A stretch of 64,000 bases of DNA from Anaerolineales bacterium UBA2181 (GCA_002328075.1 DCVT01000037.1:85336-149335), one strand, 5' to 3'; shown: positions 26,364 through 36,122, counted from the stretch's first letter. The notes: generated from the letters alone by a model not told the origin. Made by a program: numbers and translations.

Positions 26364-27278
26364 ATGAACAAGTTTGACATCCTGGAACCCAGGACCGTGT
26401 CGGAGGCGGTGGAAATGCTGCAAAGGCACGGATCCGCCGCCCGCCCGCTGGCCGGTGGCACCGACCTGATGGTAGCCATCAAACTCAAGCATCTGCAGCC
26501 ACGGTATCTGATCAACCTCAAATGCGTCCCTGACCTGGATGGCATTTCTCTGCACGGTGGTGGCCTGCTGATTGGAGCGCTCACCAGGGTAGCGGACGTC
26601 GCCACGTCAGATCTGGTCCGGCGGCAGTACCCCATGCTGGCTTCAGCCGCCGGCGAGCTGGGTTCAGTCCAGGTCCGCAACGTCGCTACCGTGGGCGGAA
26701 ATCTGTGCAACGCTTCTCCTTCGGCGGATACCGTGCCGGCACTGATTGCCCTGGGCGCCGAGGCGCGCATCGTGGGCCCGGCCGGCGAGCGATTCGTCCA
26801 AGTGGAAAGCTTGTTTTGCGGTCCGGGTCAGACCACCCTGTCTCAGGGAGAGGTACTCACGCATCTCCGACTGCCAGCGCCTGAGCCCGGTTCGGGTGGT
26901 TGTTACCTCAAGCGAGGCACGCGCAAGAGCATGGATTGCGCAGTTGTCGGCGTGGCGGCTTGGTTGATGTCCAGCCAACCCGGTTCTGTTTGCGGCGATG
27001 TGCGCATTGTCTTGGGCGCAGTAGCTCCGACCCCGCTGCGCGCCGTCCAGGCCGAAGGGTCGCTGCAAGGTCAGGCGATGAACGAGACCCTGTGGAACCA
27101 GGCTGGAATGTTGGCTGCGTCGGAGAGCCGACCGATCGATGATGTTCGCGGCACGGCCGCCTACCGGCGCGAAATGCTGCGGGTACTGGTGCCTCGGGCC
27201 ATAGAAAAGGCCTGGTCTGCCGCCCTCGCCGGTGGCTGGTCAGGACTGCCCGCGGGCACCCTGGTGAAAGCGAAATGA
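26364..27278 (+). CDS. Molybdenum hydroxylase FAD subunit 1 (CoxM-type)
   Basis: 304 residues. The FAD-binding motifs are RPLAGGTDLMVAIK (about 27-40) and VRNVATVGGNLCNASPSADT (about 106-125). No cysteine-rich insert like the one carrying an extra cluster in 4-hydroxybenzoyl-CoA reductase is seen. It opens a three-gene set (FAD, 2Fe-2S, molybdopterin) with a 4-bp ATGA overlap to the next gene. It passes electrons from the iron-sulfur subunit to an unknown acceptor. Confidence 0.92.
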   Translation: MNKFDILEPRTVSEAVEMLQRHGSAARPLAGGTDLMVAIKLKHLQPRYLINLKCVPDLDGISLHGGGLLIGALTRVADVATSDLVRRQYPMLASAAGELGSVQVRNVATVGGNLCNASPSADTVPALIALGAEARIVGPAGERFVQVESLFCGPGQTTLSQGEVLTHLRLPAPEPGSGGCYLKRGTRKSMDCAVVGVAAWLMSSQPGSVCGDVRIVLGAVAPTPLRAVQAEGSLQGQAMNETLWNQAGMLAASESRPIDDVRGTAAYRREMLRVLVPRAIEKAWSAALAGGWSGLPAGTLVKAK

Positions 27279-27757
27279 AAAGGTTGATTCATCTGCACGT
27301 CAACGGCGAAAGCCGCGAGGTTGCCGTTTCGCCCGATCAACTGCTGGTGGACGTCCTGCGCGATGACCTGGCGCTGACCGGCACAAAAAAGGGATGCGGC
27401 ACTGGTGATTGTGGCGCCTGCACCGTGTTGCTAGGTGGCCGGCCGGTCCCTTCATGTTTGGTGCTCGCAGTGGATGTGAGCGGACAGGATGTCCTCACCA
27501 TTGAGGGACTGGCCACGAACGGCGTGTTGCACCCTCTGCAGCAGGCCTTTATTGATCATTGGGCCATCCAATGTGGTTTTTGTACACCCGGAATGATCCT
27601 TTCTGCGGTGGCGCTTCTGGGTCGAAATCCCTGTCCAAGCGAAGAGGAGGTCCGGCAGGCGATCGCCGGCAACCTCTGCCGCTGTACCGGCTATGCGCAG
27701 ATTGTGGAGGCCATCATGTGCGTGGCCAACGCGCCCTGCGCTGCCCCAAGAGACTAG
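27275..27757 (+). CDS. Molybdenum hydroxylase 2Fe-2S subunit 1 (CoxS-type)
   Basis: 160 residues with two [2Fe-2S] sites: Cys41, 46, 49, 61 in the plant-type domain and Cys100, 103, 135, 137 in the helical domain (IQCGFCTPGM, LCRCTGY). All eight ligands are present. It overlaps the FAD subunit by 4 bp and lies 3 bp before the molybdopterin subunit. Confidence 0.94.
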   Translation: MKRLIHLHVNGESREVAVSPDQLLVDVLRDDLALTGTKKGCGTGDCGACTVLLGGRPVPSCLVLAVDVSGQDVLTIEGLATNGVLHPLQQAFIDHWAIQCGFCTPGMILSAVALLGRNPCPSEEEVRQAIAGNLCRCTGYAQIVEAIMCVANAPCAAPRD

Positions 27758-27760
27758 ACG

Positions 27761-30046
27761 ATGGAACACCAACACATCGGCACAAGAAACCCGCGGGTGG
27801 ACGCGTTGGACAAAGTGACGGGCCGGGCGATCTACGCGGCCGATCTTAACCAGCCCGGAATGCTCCACGGCAGCATCCTTCGAAGCACTCGACCACACGC
27901 CCGGATTCGCCACATAGAGACCTCTCGGGCGCGTAGTCTGCCGGGTGTGAAAGCCGTGGTCACCGGTATGGATGCGCCCGACGTGCGATACACCATGCAC
28001 TATATCTTTGATCAACGCCTCCTGGCTCGCAACAAGGTGCGCTACATAGGCGAACCCGTGGCGGCAGTGGCGGCGGTTGATCCGGCGGTAGCCGAGGAGG
28101 CTTTGGAACTCATCGAGGTCGATTACGAGGACCTGCCGGCGGTTTTTGATCCGCTGGAGGCGATGAAGCCGGACGCACCCGTGATCCATGAGGACCTGGC
28201 CCGCTACCCGGCCAAATTCGCGGCGGTCAAATATGGGAACGTCTGCAGCTATACCCAGATACACCGTGGGGATGTGGAGGAGGGGTTGCGCCGGGCGGAC
28301 CTGGTTGTGGAGAACACCTTTACAACTGCCCGCATTCATCAGGCGTACATCGAACCACATGCCTGTCTGGCCAATGTCGACTCGTCCGGGCGGGTGACGG
28401 TCTGGACTACCAGTCAGGCCCCGTTCAAGGCTCGGAATGCCGTCTGCCAGACTCTGCAACTGCCCATGTCCAAGGTGCGTGTTATCGCCACTGAAGTGGG
28501 TGGCGGCTTTGGCGGCAAGGAGAGTCTCTTGGATGGCATTGCCGCGCTACTGAGTCTGCACGCGGGTCGTCCGGTCAAGATGGTTCTCTCTCGCTGGGAG
28601 GAGTTTGTCGCCGGCCGACCACGACAACCAACCCGTATCACTCTGCGCACCGGTGCGAAAAAGGATGGCACGCTGACGGCGGTCAAGGCGCAGTACGTCT
28701 ACGATTCCGGCGCCTATGCCGACCAATCCCCCGGTACCACTGCCTACGGCGCGACGTTCGCCAAGGGCCCCTATCGGGTGGACAATGTCCACGTGGACGC
28801 CTACTGCGTCTATACCAACAACGTGATTAGCGGTGCGTGCCGTGGTTATGGTGGCCCGCCGCAGTGTTGGGCCACCGAGTCCCAAATGGACATCATCGCT
28901 GACGAATTGGGCATGGACCCGTTCGAGTTGCGCCTGATCAACGGGGTGAACGAGGGTGACCAACTGACCACCGGTCAGGTATGCCGCAATGTGAGCATGA
29001 AAGCCACGCTGCGCGCCGCGGCCGAACGGGCGGGCTGGCAGGAAAAACGAAAGGCCAACGCTCCTTATCGGGGCATCGGTCTGGCTTGCCACGAACGGGG
29101 TTTTGGTCTGTTCTCCTCGGGTGTGGTGATCAAGTTGAACGAGGATGGCACCTACTCGCTTCTTTCGGGAGCGGTCGAGATAGGTACCGGCGCCAAGACG
29201 GTTCTTTCTCAGATCGCGGCCGAAGAGCTGGGGGTAGGCGTGGAATCGATCTCGGTGATCATGGCGGACACTGATGCGACTCCCTACGACTATGGCAGTG
29301 TGGCCAGCCGCACCACGTACACGTCGGGCAACGCGATCCGTTTGGCGGCAGCGGACGTCCGGCGGCAGTTGTTCGAGTTGGCGGCGGGCAAATTGGAGGT
29401 TGGACCCGCTGAGCTGGAGCTGCGGGCGGGTGTGGTGTCGGTCCGGCTAGCGCCTGAACAATCGGTTCCTGTAGCGGCGCTGGCGGGCGAGGCCATCCGA
29501 CGCTGGGGTGGCCCAATCATCGGCCGCGGTTCCTACCTCGCCGAGGGGACGCCCCTCGAACCGGGCACGGTGAGCGGCTATCCTATGGGTCCGTTTCCCG
29601 GCTTGGTGTACAACACCCAGGTTGCTGAGGTCGAGGTTGATCCGGCGACCGGGCAGGTCCGGGTGCTCAAGCTGTACTGCGCGCAGGATGTGGGCAAAGC
29701 CATCAACCAGGCCGGTGTGGAGGGCCAGGTGTATGGCGGTCTGGCTCAAGGCCTCGGTTTTGCAGTCATGGAAAACCTGATATCTCAGGATGGGCGAGTG
29801 GTCAACCCCACGTTTCTGGATTACAAGATACCGACAGCGGTCGATGTTCCCCAGGCTGAGATGATTCTGGTTGAGGTGCCGGACGACAAGGGTCCCTATG
29901 GTGCCAAGGGCATCGGCGAGGCGTTGGTAGGGCCTACGGCTCCAGCCATCGCCAATGCCATATTCCACGCCACCGGGGCGCGGATACGGGATCTTCCGAT
30001 CACGGCCGAGCGTGTTCTATTGGCCCTGCAAACGAAAGGCAAATAG
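27761..30046 (+). CDS. Molybdenum hydroxylase molybdopterin subunit 1 (CoxL/XdhB-type)
   Basis: 761 residues. Molybdopterin-contacting motifs are GGGFGGKE (about 247-254), GACRGYGGPP (about 360-369) and AVEIGTGAKT, where many relatives have Gln in place of the Thr of GTG. The catalytic glutamate is Glu720 in GIGEALVGPTAP. The CO-dehydrogenase active-site Cys motif is absent, so it is a hydroxylase of the xanthine/nicotinate/aldehyde group. It is followed directly by a polyferredoxin gene and a tungsten aldehyde oxidoreductase. Confidence 0.93.
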   Translation: MEHQHIGTRNPRVDALDKVTGRAIYAADLNQPGMLHGSILRSTRPHARIRHIETSRARSLPGVKAVVTGMDAPDVRYTMHYIFDQRLLARNKVRYIGEPVAAVAAVDPAVAEEALELIEVDYEDLPAVFDPLEAMKPDAPVIHEDLARYPAKFAAVKYGNVCSYTQIHRGDVEEGLRRADLVVENTFTTARIHQAYIEPHACLANVDSSGRVTVWTTSQAPFKARNAVCQTLQLPMSKVRVIATEVGGGFGGKESLLDGIAALLSLHAGRPVKMVLSRWEEFVAGRPRQPTRITLRTGAKKDGTLTAVKAQYVYDSGAYADQSPGTTAYGATFAKGPYRVDNVHVDAYCVYTNNVISGACRGYGGPPQCWATESQMDIIADELGMDPFELRLINGVNEGDQLTTGQVCRNVSMKATLRAAAERAGWQEKRKANAPYRGIGLACHERGFGLFSSGVVIKLNEDGTYSLLSGAVEIGTGAKTVLSQIAAEELGVGVESISVIMADTDATPYDYGSVASRTTYTSGNAIRLAAADVRRQLFELAAGKLEVGPAELELRAGVVSVRLAPEQSVPVAALAGEAIRRWGGPIIGRGSYLAEGTPLEPGTVSGYPMGPFPGLVYNTQVAEVEVDPATGQVRVLKLYCAQDVGKAINQAGVEGQVYGGLAQGLGFAVMENLISQDGRVVNPTFLDYKIPTAVDVPQAEMILVEVPDDKGPYGAKGIGEALVGPTAPAIANAIFHATGARIRDLPITAERVLLALQTKGK

Positions 30047-30057
30047 GGAGGTTATCG

Positions 30058-30444
30058 ATGCGCCTGTATGCCGACAATGCCAGGTGTTCTGGCTGCAGCG
30101 CTTGTCTAGCAGCCTGTTCGTATCACCTTTTCGGGCAGATCACCACCAAGAGGGCTGCTCTGCGCGTCATTCCCCACTTTCCGGTACCGGGCGGGTACAC
30201 CGTTCAGGTGTGCACCCAATGTGGTGAATGCGCCGCCGGCTGTCCGACCGATGCCATTGTCCAGAACGATCTGGGGGCCTACCATGTTGTGCCCGAGCTT
30301 TGCACCCTATGCATGGCCTGCGTGGATGCCTGCCCCGAGGGTGTCGTCTTTTTCCGGGAGGATGTTCCGCACACCTGGGAGTGCGACCTGTGTGGCGAGT
30401 GCATCCAGGTGTGCGGGATGGATGTCCTGCGGCTGGCAGAGTAG
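30058..30444 (+). CDS. Polyferredoxin with four [4Fe-4S] motifs
   Basis: 128 residues with four CxxCxxCxxxC motifs, the first at Cys10, 13, 16, 20, then CTQCGECAAGC, CTLCMACVDAC and CDLCGECIQVC. This is the layout of HycB/CooF-like electron-transfer subunits and of the small partners of AOR-type enzymes. GGGAGG precedes ATG 30058. It ends 10 bp before the AOR gene and is most likely its electron carrier or subunit. Confidence 0.93.
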   Translation: MRLYADNARCSGCSACLAACSYHLFGQITTKRAALRVIPHFPVPGGYTVQVCTQCGECAAGCPTDAIVQNDLGAYHVVPELCTLCMACVDACPEGVVFFREDVPHTWECDLCGECIQVCGMDVLRLAE

Positions 30445-30454
30445 GAGGGTGGTG

Positions 30455-32284
30455 ATGTCCGGCTACGTGGGTAAATTGCTGCGGGTCGATCTGACAACAG
30501 GACGAATGACGACGGAACCAATTCCTGCGGCCGTGATCCGAGATTACCTTGGAGGGCGCGGCTTGGGGGCCTTTCTGCTCTTCACTGAGGTGCCGGCGGG
30601 AGCTGATCCGCTGGGGCCGGAGAACAAGGTGTTCTTTTCCACCGGCCCGCTTTCCGGCACCCTGTTCCCCGGCGCCTGCAAGATGGACGTGGCGGCCAAA
30701 TCGCCGCTCAACAGCGGGTACGGAAGCTCTAGCATTGGCGGCAAACTGGCCGCCGAGCTCAAGTTCGCCGGCTTTGACGCGATTGTGGTGGAAGGCATGA
30801 GCCGCGAGCCGGTCTATCTCCTGGTGCAGGACGACCATGTGGAACTGCGGGACGCGGGCCACCTATGGGGTCGGGGCGCCATGACTACTGAGCAGATGCT
30901 CAAGGAGGAGCTGGGCGAGGAGATGCAGATTGCCACCATCGGTCCGGCCGGCGAGAATCTGGTCCGGTATGCCTGCATCCATCACGACGTTGGTCGTCAG
31001 GCCGGCCGTTGCGGAATTGGCGCGGTCATGGGCTCGAAGCGGCTCAAGGCGATTGCGGTCTATGGCACCGGTTCCGTTTCGGTAGCCGATCCGGCGGCAT
31101 TCTTGGAGGTCTCCCGGCAGGCATTTCAAGCGGTAAAAAGCGCCGAGACCCACGAGCAGTGGGTGCGCGAAGGGACGACCAAGACCACCGAGTGGGTGAA
31201 CGGCACAGGCACCCTTCCTACATACAATTTCCAGGCGGGTGCGTTTGAACAGGCGCCCAGCCTGTATGCGGACGTGGCTCGGTCCTATGTCGTTTCGGAC
31301 AAAGGGTGCTATTGCTGCCCCAGTCCCTGCGGCAAGTACACCTATGCGCCCAGATATGACCTTCACATCGAGGGGCCGGATTATGAGACGGTGGGCATGT
31401 TGGGCCCGAATGTGGGACTGGATGATTGGCAGGCGCTCGTCAAGGCCAACTGGTTGTGCGACGAACTGGGCTTGGACACCATCTCGGCCGGCGCCACGAT
31501 TTCCTGGGCCATGGAATGCCAGGCCAAGGGGTTGCTTGACGCCTCGCTGACCGACGGGTTGGACCTGTCGTGGGGCAGCGCGGAGGCTATTTGGACGCTG
31601 CTGGAAAGGATCGGCCACCGCGACGGTTGGTTGGGAAACCTGTTGGCAGAGGGCTCCAAGCGGGCGGCCGAGGAATTAGGACAAGGATCCATAGCCTGGG
31701 CCATTCAACACAAGGGTATGGAACAGAGCGCTTACGAGACCCACAGTGCCACTGCCATGCTGCTCTCCTATATGACATGTGACATTGGTGGGCACCACGG
31801 CCGGGCGTGGGCTATCTGGAACGACATCTCTATGGGGCGCGACAAGGTCAGCCCGGAAAAAGTGGACAAGGTGATAGAGCTGCAACACATCCGGCCGCTA
31901 TTTGACTGCCTGGGTTGCTGCCGTTTCCTTTGGGTCGAACTCCGCCTTTCATTCGACCAGTACGTCGCGGCACTCCAGGCTGTCACCGGCGTCAAGCGCT
32001 CGTATGAGGACCTCATGCATATCTCTGAGCGGGCGTGGAACCTAACGCGCCTCTACTGGATGCGCGAGATTCCGGAATTCGGCGCGGCTTTTGACGCGCC
32101 CCCGCCCCGTTTTGTAAGCGAACCAGCCACCTACGGACCGACAGCGGGGGTGTTTACGCCCCGTGCCAGCATGGAGATAATGCTGGCCGACTATTACCAG
32201 AAGCGGGGCTGGGACGCGAACGGTCTACCAACCCATCAGACGCTGGACCGGCTGGGCCTTTTGGAGTTGAGTCCTTGGAGGTGA
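30455..32284 (+). CDS. Tungsten-dependent aldehyde:ferredoxin oxidoreductase 1
   Basis: 609 residues, full AOR length. The N-terminal tungstopterin domain starts SGYVGKLLRVDLTTG and includes GGRGLGAFLLF; the [4Fe-4S] ligands are Cys285, Cys288, Cys292 and a C-terminal Cys in DCLGCCRF (485-489). AORs oxidise aldehydes or reduce acids with ferredoxin, and some family members reduce aromatic rings. ATG 30455 with AGGAGGG upstream is used; an in-frame extension back to 30221 lies inside the ferredoxin gene. It is coupled to the polyferredoxin upstream. Confidence 0.93.
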   Translation: MSGYVGKLLRVDLTTGRMTTEPIPAAVIRDYLGGRGLGAFLLFTEVPAGADPLGPENKVFFSTGPLSGTLFPGACKMDVAAKSPLNSGYGSSSIGGKLAAELKFAGFDAIVVEGMSREPVYLLVQDDHVELRDAGHLWGRGAMTTEQMLKEELGEEMQIATIGPAGENLVRYACIHHDVGRQAGRCGIGAVMGSKRLKAIAVYGTGSVSVADPAAFLEVSRQAFQAVKSAETHEQWVREGTTKTTEWVNGTGTLPTYNFQAGAFEQAPSLYADVARSYVVSDKGCYCCPSPCGKYTYAPRYDLHIEGPDYETVGMLGPNVGLDDWQALVKANWLCDELGLDTISAGATISWAMECQAKGLLDASLTDGLDLSWGSAEAIWTLLERIGHRDGWLGNLLAEGSKRAAEELGQGSIAWAIQHKGMEQSAYETHSATAMLLSYMTCDIGGHHGRAWAIWNDISMGRDKVSPEKVDKVIELQHIRPLFDCLGCCRFLWVELRLSFDQYVAALQAVTGVKRSYEDLMHISERAWNLTRLYWMREIPEFGAAFDAPPPRFVSEPATYGPTAGVFTPRASMEIMLADYYQKRGWDANGLPTHQTLDRLGLLELSPWR

Positions 32285-32350
32285 CCGCGCGCATGGAGAT
32301 CGGCGATGCCGATGGGCCGTAGAGGCCACCATGCTACGCGGTACCAAGAC

Positions 32351-32368
32351 AAAGGAGGTGATGTGTAA
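32351..32368 (+). other. Perfect Shine-Dalgarno sequence without a proper gene
   Basis: AAAGGAGGTGAT (32351-32362) is a 12-base complement to the 16S rRNA tail, yet the only nearby starts are an ATG inside it (ten-codon frame to 32393) and GTG directly followed by TAA at 32363-32368. It may be a ribosome stand-by or start-stop regulatory site in the 175-bp leader of the binding-protein gene. Confidence 0.35.
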
Positions 32369-32459
32369 AGGGAAAGCACGGTTTTGGGTCTAGCCAATGG
32401 CTCGCTGCTAATCGCGTCTAATTGACACGCAGAAAACAGTTAGAGGAGGAAGACGGAAA

Positions 32460-34616
32460 ATGAAAGCTTTACGAATAGTGAGCATACTGGTGATTGCGTC
32501 GATGCTGTTTTCGGCCTGCGGAACTACACCCGCACCGACGACCGCACCGACCACCACGGATACGACGGCCGCGCAGCCGACTCAGGCGCCGCCCGCGCAG
32601 CTCACCAAGATCAAGCTGCTGCTGCCCTGGCTTGAGGGCATGACTTTTTACGGCCCGTTGTTGGCCAAGGAACTTGGCTATTTCGCGCAAGAGGGCCTGG
32701 ATGTGACGGTCATCGGCACGGAGGGCGGCACTCTGGTGGTACAACAGGTTGCGGCCGGCAATGCTGAGGTGGGTATGGCCAACCCCGGCTCGGTGATCCT
32801 CACCGTCGCCGGTGGCAACGACCTCAAGTGGTTCTACACTGACAAGGCGTCCAACCTGTTTGGCATCGTCGCCCTGGATAACAGCCCGGTCAAAACGATC
32901 GAAGACCTCAGGGGCAAGACCCTGGGCGTGACCGGAATGGAATCGGGTGAGATGCCCATGGTGCGTGCCGTGCTGGCGCGGGCAGGTCTGGTCATCGGTC
33001 AGGACGTTGTCGTCGTTCCGGTCGGCGAGCAGGCGGCCGGTGCGCTGAACGCGCTACAGACCGGGACCATTGACGCCTACGGTGCGTCGGACACGGAATT
33101 CGTGCCGATTGAGGCGCTGGGGCAGGTCAAACTGCGCAGCATCAACTACCCCGAGTACGACCACATGCCCTCTGAGGGGCTCTTTATGACCGCCAAGTTG
33201 TTGGCCGAGAAACCCGAAATCGCCGTCGGCGTGGCTCGCGCCATTGCCAAGGCCTCGTACTTTTGCGAGATCAGCCCGGTGGCCTGCCTGGCAGCCATGA
33301 AGAACGTGGTTCCGGAAGAGCACGACGACGTCGATTATGCCTACCGTTTCTGGGACAGCGTCATCGAACAAAAGTCGTTTCACCGCGAGGGTGCGGACTA
33401 TGTCTTTGGCCACAACGACCCCAACGGTTGGCAGGTGGTCATGGACATGTTGACGAGTGGAACCGGAGACGACCGGACGCTCCAGGAGCCGGTGGACTTT
33501 GCCAAGATCATCGTGGACGATTTCATCGGGCAGATCAACGACTTTGACCGCGGCGCCGTGGCAGCCGAGGCGCAGGCCTATGCCCAGCAACACCCGTATG
33601 CGCCGCGTCCGGAAGCGGTGGCGCCCACCCTGCGGGAGATCACCTTTCTCCTGCCGTTCATCAAGACGATGGCCTTCTACCCGGTGATGGTAGCCGACGA
33701 GATGGGCTTTTTCGCGGCTGAGGGCATCAAGGTCAACATCCAGCCGACGGATGGGAGTTCATTTGTAGTTCAGCAAGTGGCGGCCGGCCGCGCTGAGGCG
33801 GGTCTTGCCGGGACCGGTGCGGTTCTCAACGGCATGGAAGAGGGACTGCCCTTCAAAGACGTCATGCGCTGGATGTGGACGCAGACGTTCCCGCTGATCA
33901 CGTGGGGAGGGACAGGCATCACCTCGGTGAGCGAATTGTCGGGCAAAGTGGTGGGCATCTCCGAAGCGGGCGGCGGTGACGTGCCTGCGCTGGAGGCCTT
34001 TATTCGCGATGCAGGGTTGGAGCCGTACGTCGACGTGCAGCTGCTGCCCGTGGGCGAGAACGTGCCCGCCATCATGCAGGCCTTTGAAAATGGGCAGATC
34101 GCAGCTTACTCCTCGTCCTGGAACCGAAACATCTCCTTCCTGGCGGCCGGGTTTGACCTGGTCGACCTGACCCCCGAAGCGTTCCAGCTCCTGCCGGCCG
34201 AGGATGTGGTAGTCCCTGCCAGCCTCGCGGCCAACGAACCGGCGCTGGTAGCGGGCATCTGCCGAGCCGTCGCCAAGGGTATGCTGGTTGGGCTGGAGAA
34301 TCCGGCGGCGGCGTTGGCCATCATGCAAAAGGTCTCGCCTGAGGAGCACTCGGACCTGGCGTACATCTGGCTGTACATGGAGGGTGCCCAAGAAACCGTG
34401 CGGCCGCCCAAGCAGGGTGACAAGTACTACTTTGGCATCTTTGACTTTGAGCAGTGGCAGGCTTTCGCCGACCTGGCGGGCGAAAAGCCCTTCGATCTGG
34501 CCCAGTTCCTGACCAACGACTTTGTCCCTGAGATGAACAACTTTGACTATCAGGGCGTGATCGACCAGGCAGCGGCTTACGCGGCTGCCAATCCGTACCC
34601 GGCTAAACCACAATAG
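32460..34616 (+). CDS. Tandem NMT1/THI5-like substrate-binding lipoprotein (two binding domains in one chain)
   Basis: 718 residues, twice the usual length. The signal peptide ends at lipobox SAC (Cys20), followed by a Thr/Pro/Ala-rich linker to about residue 47. Domain 1 (about 48-375) opens with KIKLLLPWLEGMTFYGPLLA; domain 2 (about 392-715) opens with EITFLLPFIKTMAFYPVMVA. Both contain VVQQVAAG a little further on and end in matching segments (VDFAKIIVDDFIGQINDFD and FDLAQFLTNDFVPEMNNFD). It would serve the NitT/TauT-type permease-ATPase pair at 23266-24922. GAGGAGG precedes ATG 32460 and a terminator follows. Confidence 0.92.
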   Translation: MKALRIVSILVIASMLFSACGTTPAPTTAPTTTDTTAAQPTQAPPAQLTKIKLLLPWLEGMTFYGPLLAKELGYFAQEGLDVTVIGTEGGTLVVQQVAAGNAEVGMANPGSVILTVAGGNDLKWFYTDKASNLFGIVALDNSPVKTIEDLRGKTLGVTGMESGEMPMVRAVLARAGLVIGQDVVVVPVGEQAAGALNALQTGTIDAYGASDTEFVPIEALGQVKLRSINYPEYDHMPSEGLFMTAKLLAEKPEIAVGVARAIAKASYFCEISPVACLAAMKNVVPEEHDDVDYAYRFWDSVIEQKSFHREGADYVFGHNDPNGWQVVMDMLTSGTGDDRTLQEPVDFAKIIVDDFIGQINDFDRGAVAAEAQAYAQQHPYAPRPEAVAPTLREITFLLPFIKTMAFYPVMVADEMGFFAAEGIKVNIQPTDGSSFVVQQVAAGRAEAGLAGTGAVLNGMEEGLPFKDVMRWMWTQTFPLITWGGTGITSVSELSGKVVGISEAGGGDVPALEAFIRDAGLEPYVDVQLLPVGENVPAIMQAFENGQIAAYSSSWNRNISFLAAGFDLVDLTPEAFQLLPAEDVVVPASLAANEPALVAGICRAVAKGMLVGLENPAAALAIMQKVSPEEHSDLAYIWLYMEGAQETVRPPKQGDKYYFGIFDFEQWQAFADLAGEKPFDLAQFLTNDFVPEMNNFDYQGVIDQAAAYAAANPYPAKPQ

Positions 34617-34632
34617 CAGGGAGCGGAAGGCT

Positions 34633-34675
34633 GCAGGAGCGGCCGCAGCCCAGACTGGGCCGCTCCTGCGTTTTT
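34633..34675 (+). terminator. Rho-independent terminator after the tandem binding protein
   Basis: Perfect 12-bp stem GCAGGAGCGGCC (34633-34644) with its complement at 34658-34669, 13-base loop, then GTTTTT (T-run 34671-34675), 16 bp after the stop codon. It separates the upstream operon from the second ubiD. Confidence 0.9.
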
Positions 34676-34733
34676 GCCCACCCATGCTGTTCCAGCAATC
34701 GAAACGAACCACATTCTGAGGAGTGGAAATACA

Positions 34734-36122
34734 ATGCCCAAAGATCTTCGGTCCTTTATGGCGGCTTTGGATCAAATGAACCCTGCGGGTCTGCTGCGGG
34801 TGCAACGGCCGGTGAGCCGAGACCTGGAGCTCACCGCGGTTCTTCGCCGCCTGCAGGAAGACGGCCAATACCCGGCAGTCCTGTTTGAGAATGTTCAGGA
34901 TTCGGAAATTCCAGTCATATCCAACGTCCTGGCGAACCCTGAAAGCCTGGCGTTAGCCTTGGACAGTACCCCCGACCAAATGCTGTGGGAATACATTGCT
35001 CGGGAAGACCACCGCATTCCGCACCGCGTTGTCCAGAATGCCCCGGTTCAGGACGTTGTGATAACCGGTCAAGATATCGATCTGAATCGCATTCCCATCT
35101 GCTTCAACTGTGAAAAGGACTCGGGTCGTTTTATCACGGCGGGCGTCACCGTGGTGAGAGATCCCGATTCGGGCGCCCACAATGCGGGCATCTACCGGCT
35201 GATGATACTGAGCCCCAACGAATTGGGGATGAGCTACGAAAAGCACACCCACATCGGACACATCCACCGCAAATACGAACCCAAGGGAGAGGCGCTGCCG
35301 ACCGCAGTTTTCGTCGGGCACCACCCGGCATGCATGCTGGGCAGCCAATCCAAACTGCCGTTTGGCACCGACGAATACGATACGATGGGCGGCCTTCTGG
35401 GTGAACCTTTGGACGTGGTCAAGTGCCGCACCATCGATCTGATGGTACCGGCCTACGCCGAGATCGTTTTTGAGGGCTATACGCTTCCCGAGGTCCGCAA
35501 GCCGGAGGGACCGTTTGGTGAGTTTACCTGGTATTACGGGTTGGAGCGCTACAGCCCGGTTTTCCATGTGACCGCCATCACGTACCGCAATGATGCAATC
35601 TTTCAACACCTCTTTGCGGCTCACCCGGAGCACAACTACACCGGCAAGTTGGGCCGCGAGTCCATATTGTACAAGCGGGTCAAGTCAGTGGTTCCCACGG
35701 TCCGCGACGTCCGCATGCCGATGTCGGGCATTTGCCGGTTCACCGCCTATGTCCAGATTGCCAAGGAATACGATGGCGAGGGCAAGATTGCGGCGCTGGC
35801 GGCACTGGCATCCGACCCGTTTGTCAAGCTGGCGATCGTGGTCGACGAGGACGTCAATGTCAACAGCGACAGCGAGGTGTTGTGGGCAGTAGCAACACGC
35901 ACTCAACCCGACCTGGCCACATTCTTCGTGCAGAATTCGGCCGTTTCCCGGTTGGACCCGGCCGCCTATTCGATCTGGAATCGGGTCGAAAAGGACACCA
36001 TGAACACCAAGTGGGCCATCGATGCTACCAAACCGATCGAGGCCCCGTTTGAAGACCGGGCCGATGTGCCGCGAGAGATGTGGGAATCGCTCAACCTGTC
36101 GGATTATATTGCCGGCTGGTAA
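34734..36122 (+). CDS. ubiD: UbiD-family decarboxylase 2
   Basis: 462 residues. The prenyl-FMN enzyme triad is Arg155 (AGIYR), Glu258 and Glu263 (EGPFGE), spaced as in copy 1. Typical family segments are CRTIDLMVPAYAEIVFEG and AIVVDEDVNV. ATG 34734 has GAGGAG upstream; the longer frame to 34674 overlaps the terminator and is rejected. It begins a new unit after the terminator and is followed by an unknown 120-residue protein and a third ubiD. The substrate is unknown; overall similarity to copies 1 and 3 is moderate, so it is not a recent duplicate. Confidence 0.93.
   Translation: MPKDLRSFMAALDQMNPAGLLRVQRPVSRDLELTAVLRRLQEDGQYPAVLFENVQDSEIPVISNVLANPESLALALDSTPDQMLWEYIAREDHRIPHRVVQNAPVQDVVITGQDIDLNRIPICFNCEKDSGRFITAGVTVVRDPDSGAHNAGIYRLMILSPNELGMSYEKHTHIGHIHRKYEPKGEALPTAVFVGHHPACMLGSQSKLPFGTDEYDTMGGLLGEPLDVVKCRTIDLMVPAYAEIVFEGYTLPEVRKPEGPFGEFTWYYGLERYSPVFHVTAITYRNDAIFQHLFAAHPEHNYTGKLGRESILYKRVKSVVPTVRDVRMPMSGICRFTAYVQIAKEYDGEGKIAALAALASDPFVKLAIVVDEDVNVNSDSEVLWAVATRTQPDLATFFVQNSAVSRLDPAAYSIWNRVEKDTMNTKWAIDATKPIEAPFEDRADVPREMWESLNLSDYIAGW

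Noticed and set aside
30221..30454. Extension of AOR 1 upstream to 30221
   Set aside because: It lies inside the polyferredoxin gene in another frame; ATG 30455 has a strong ribosome site and the family N-terminus.
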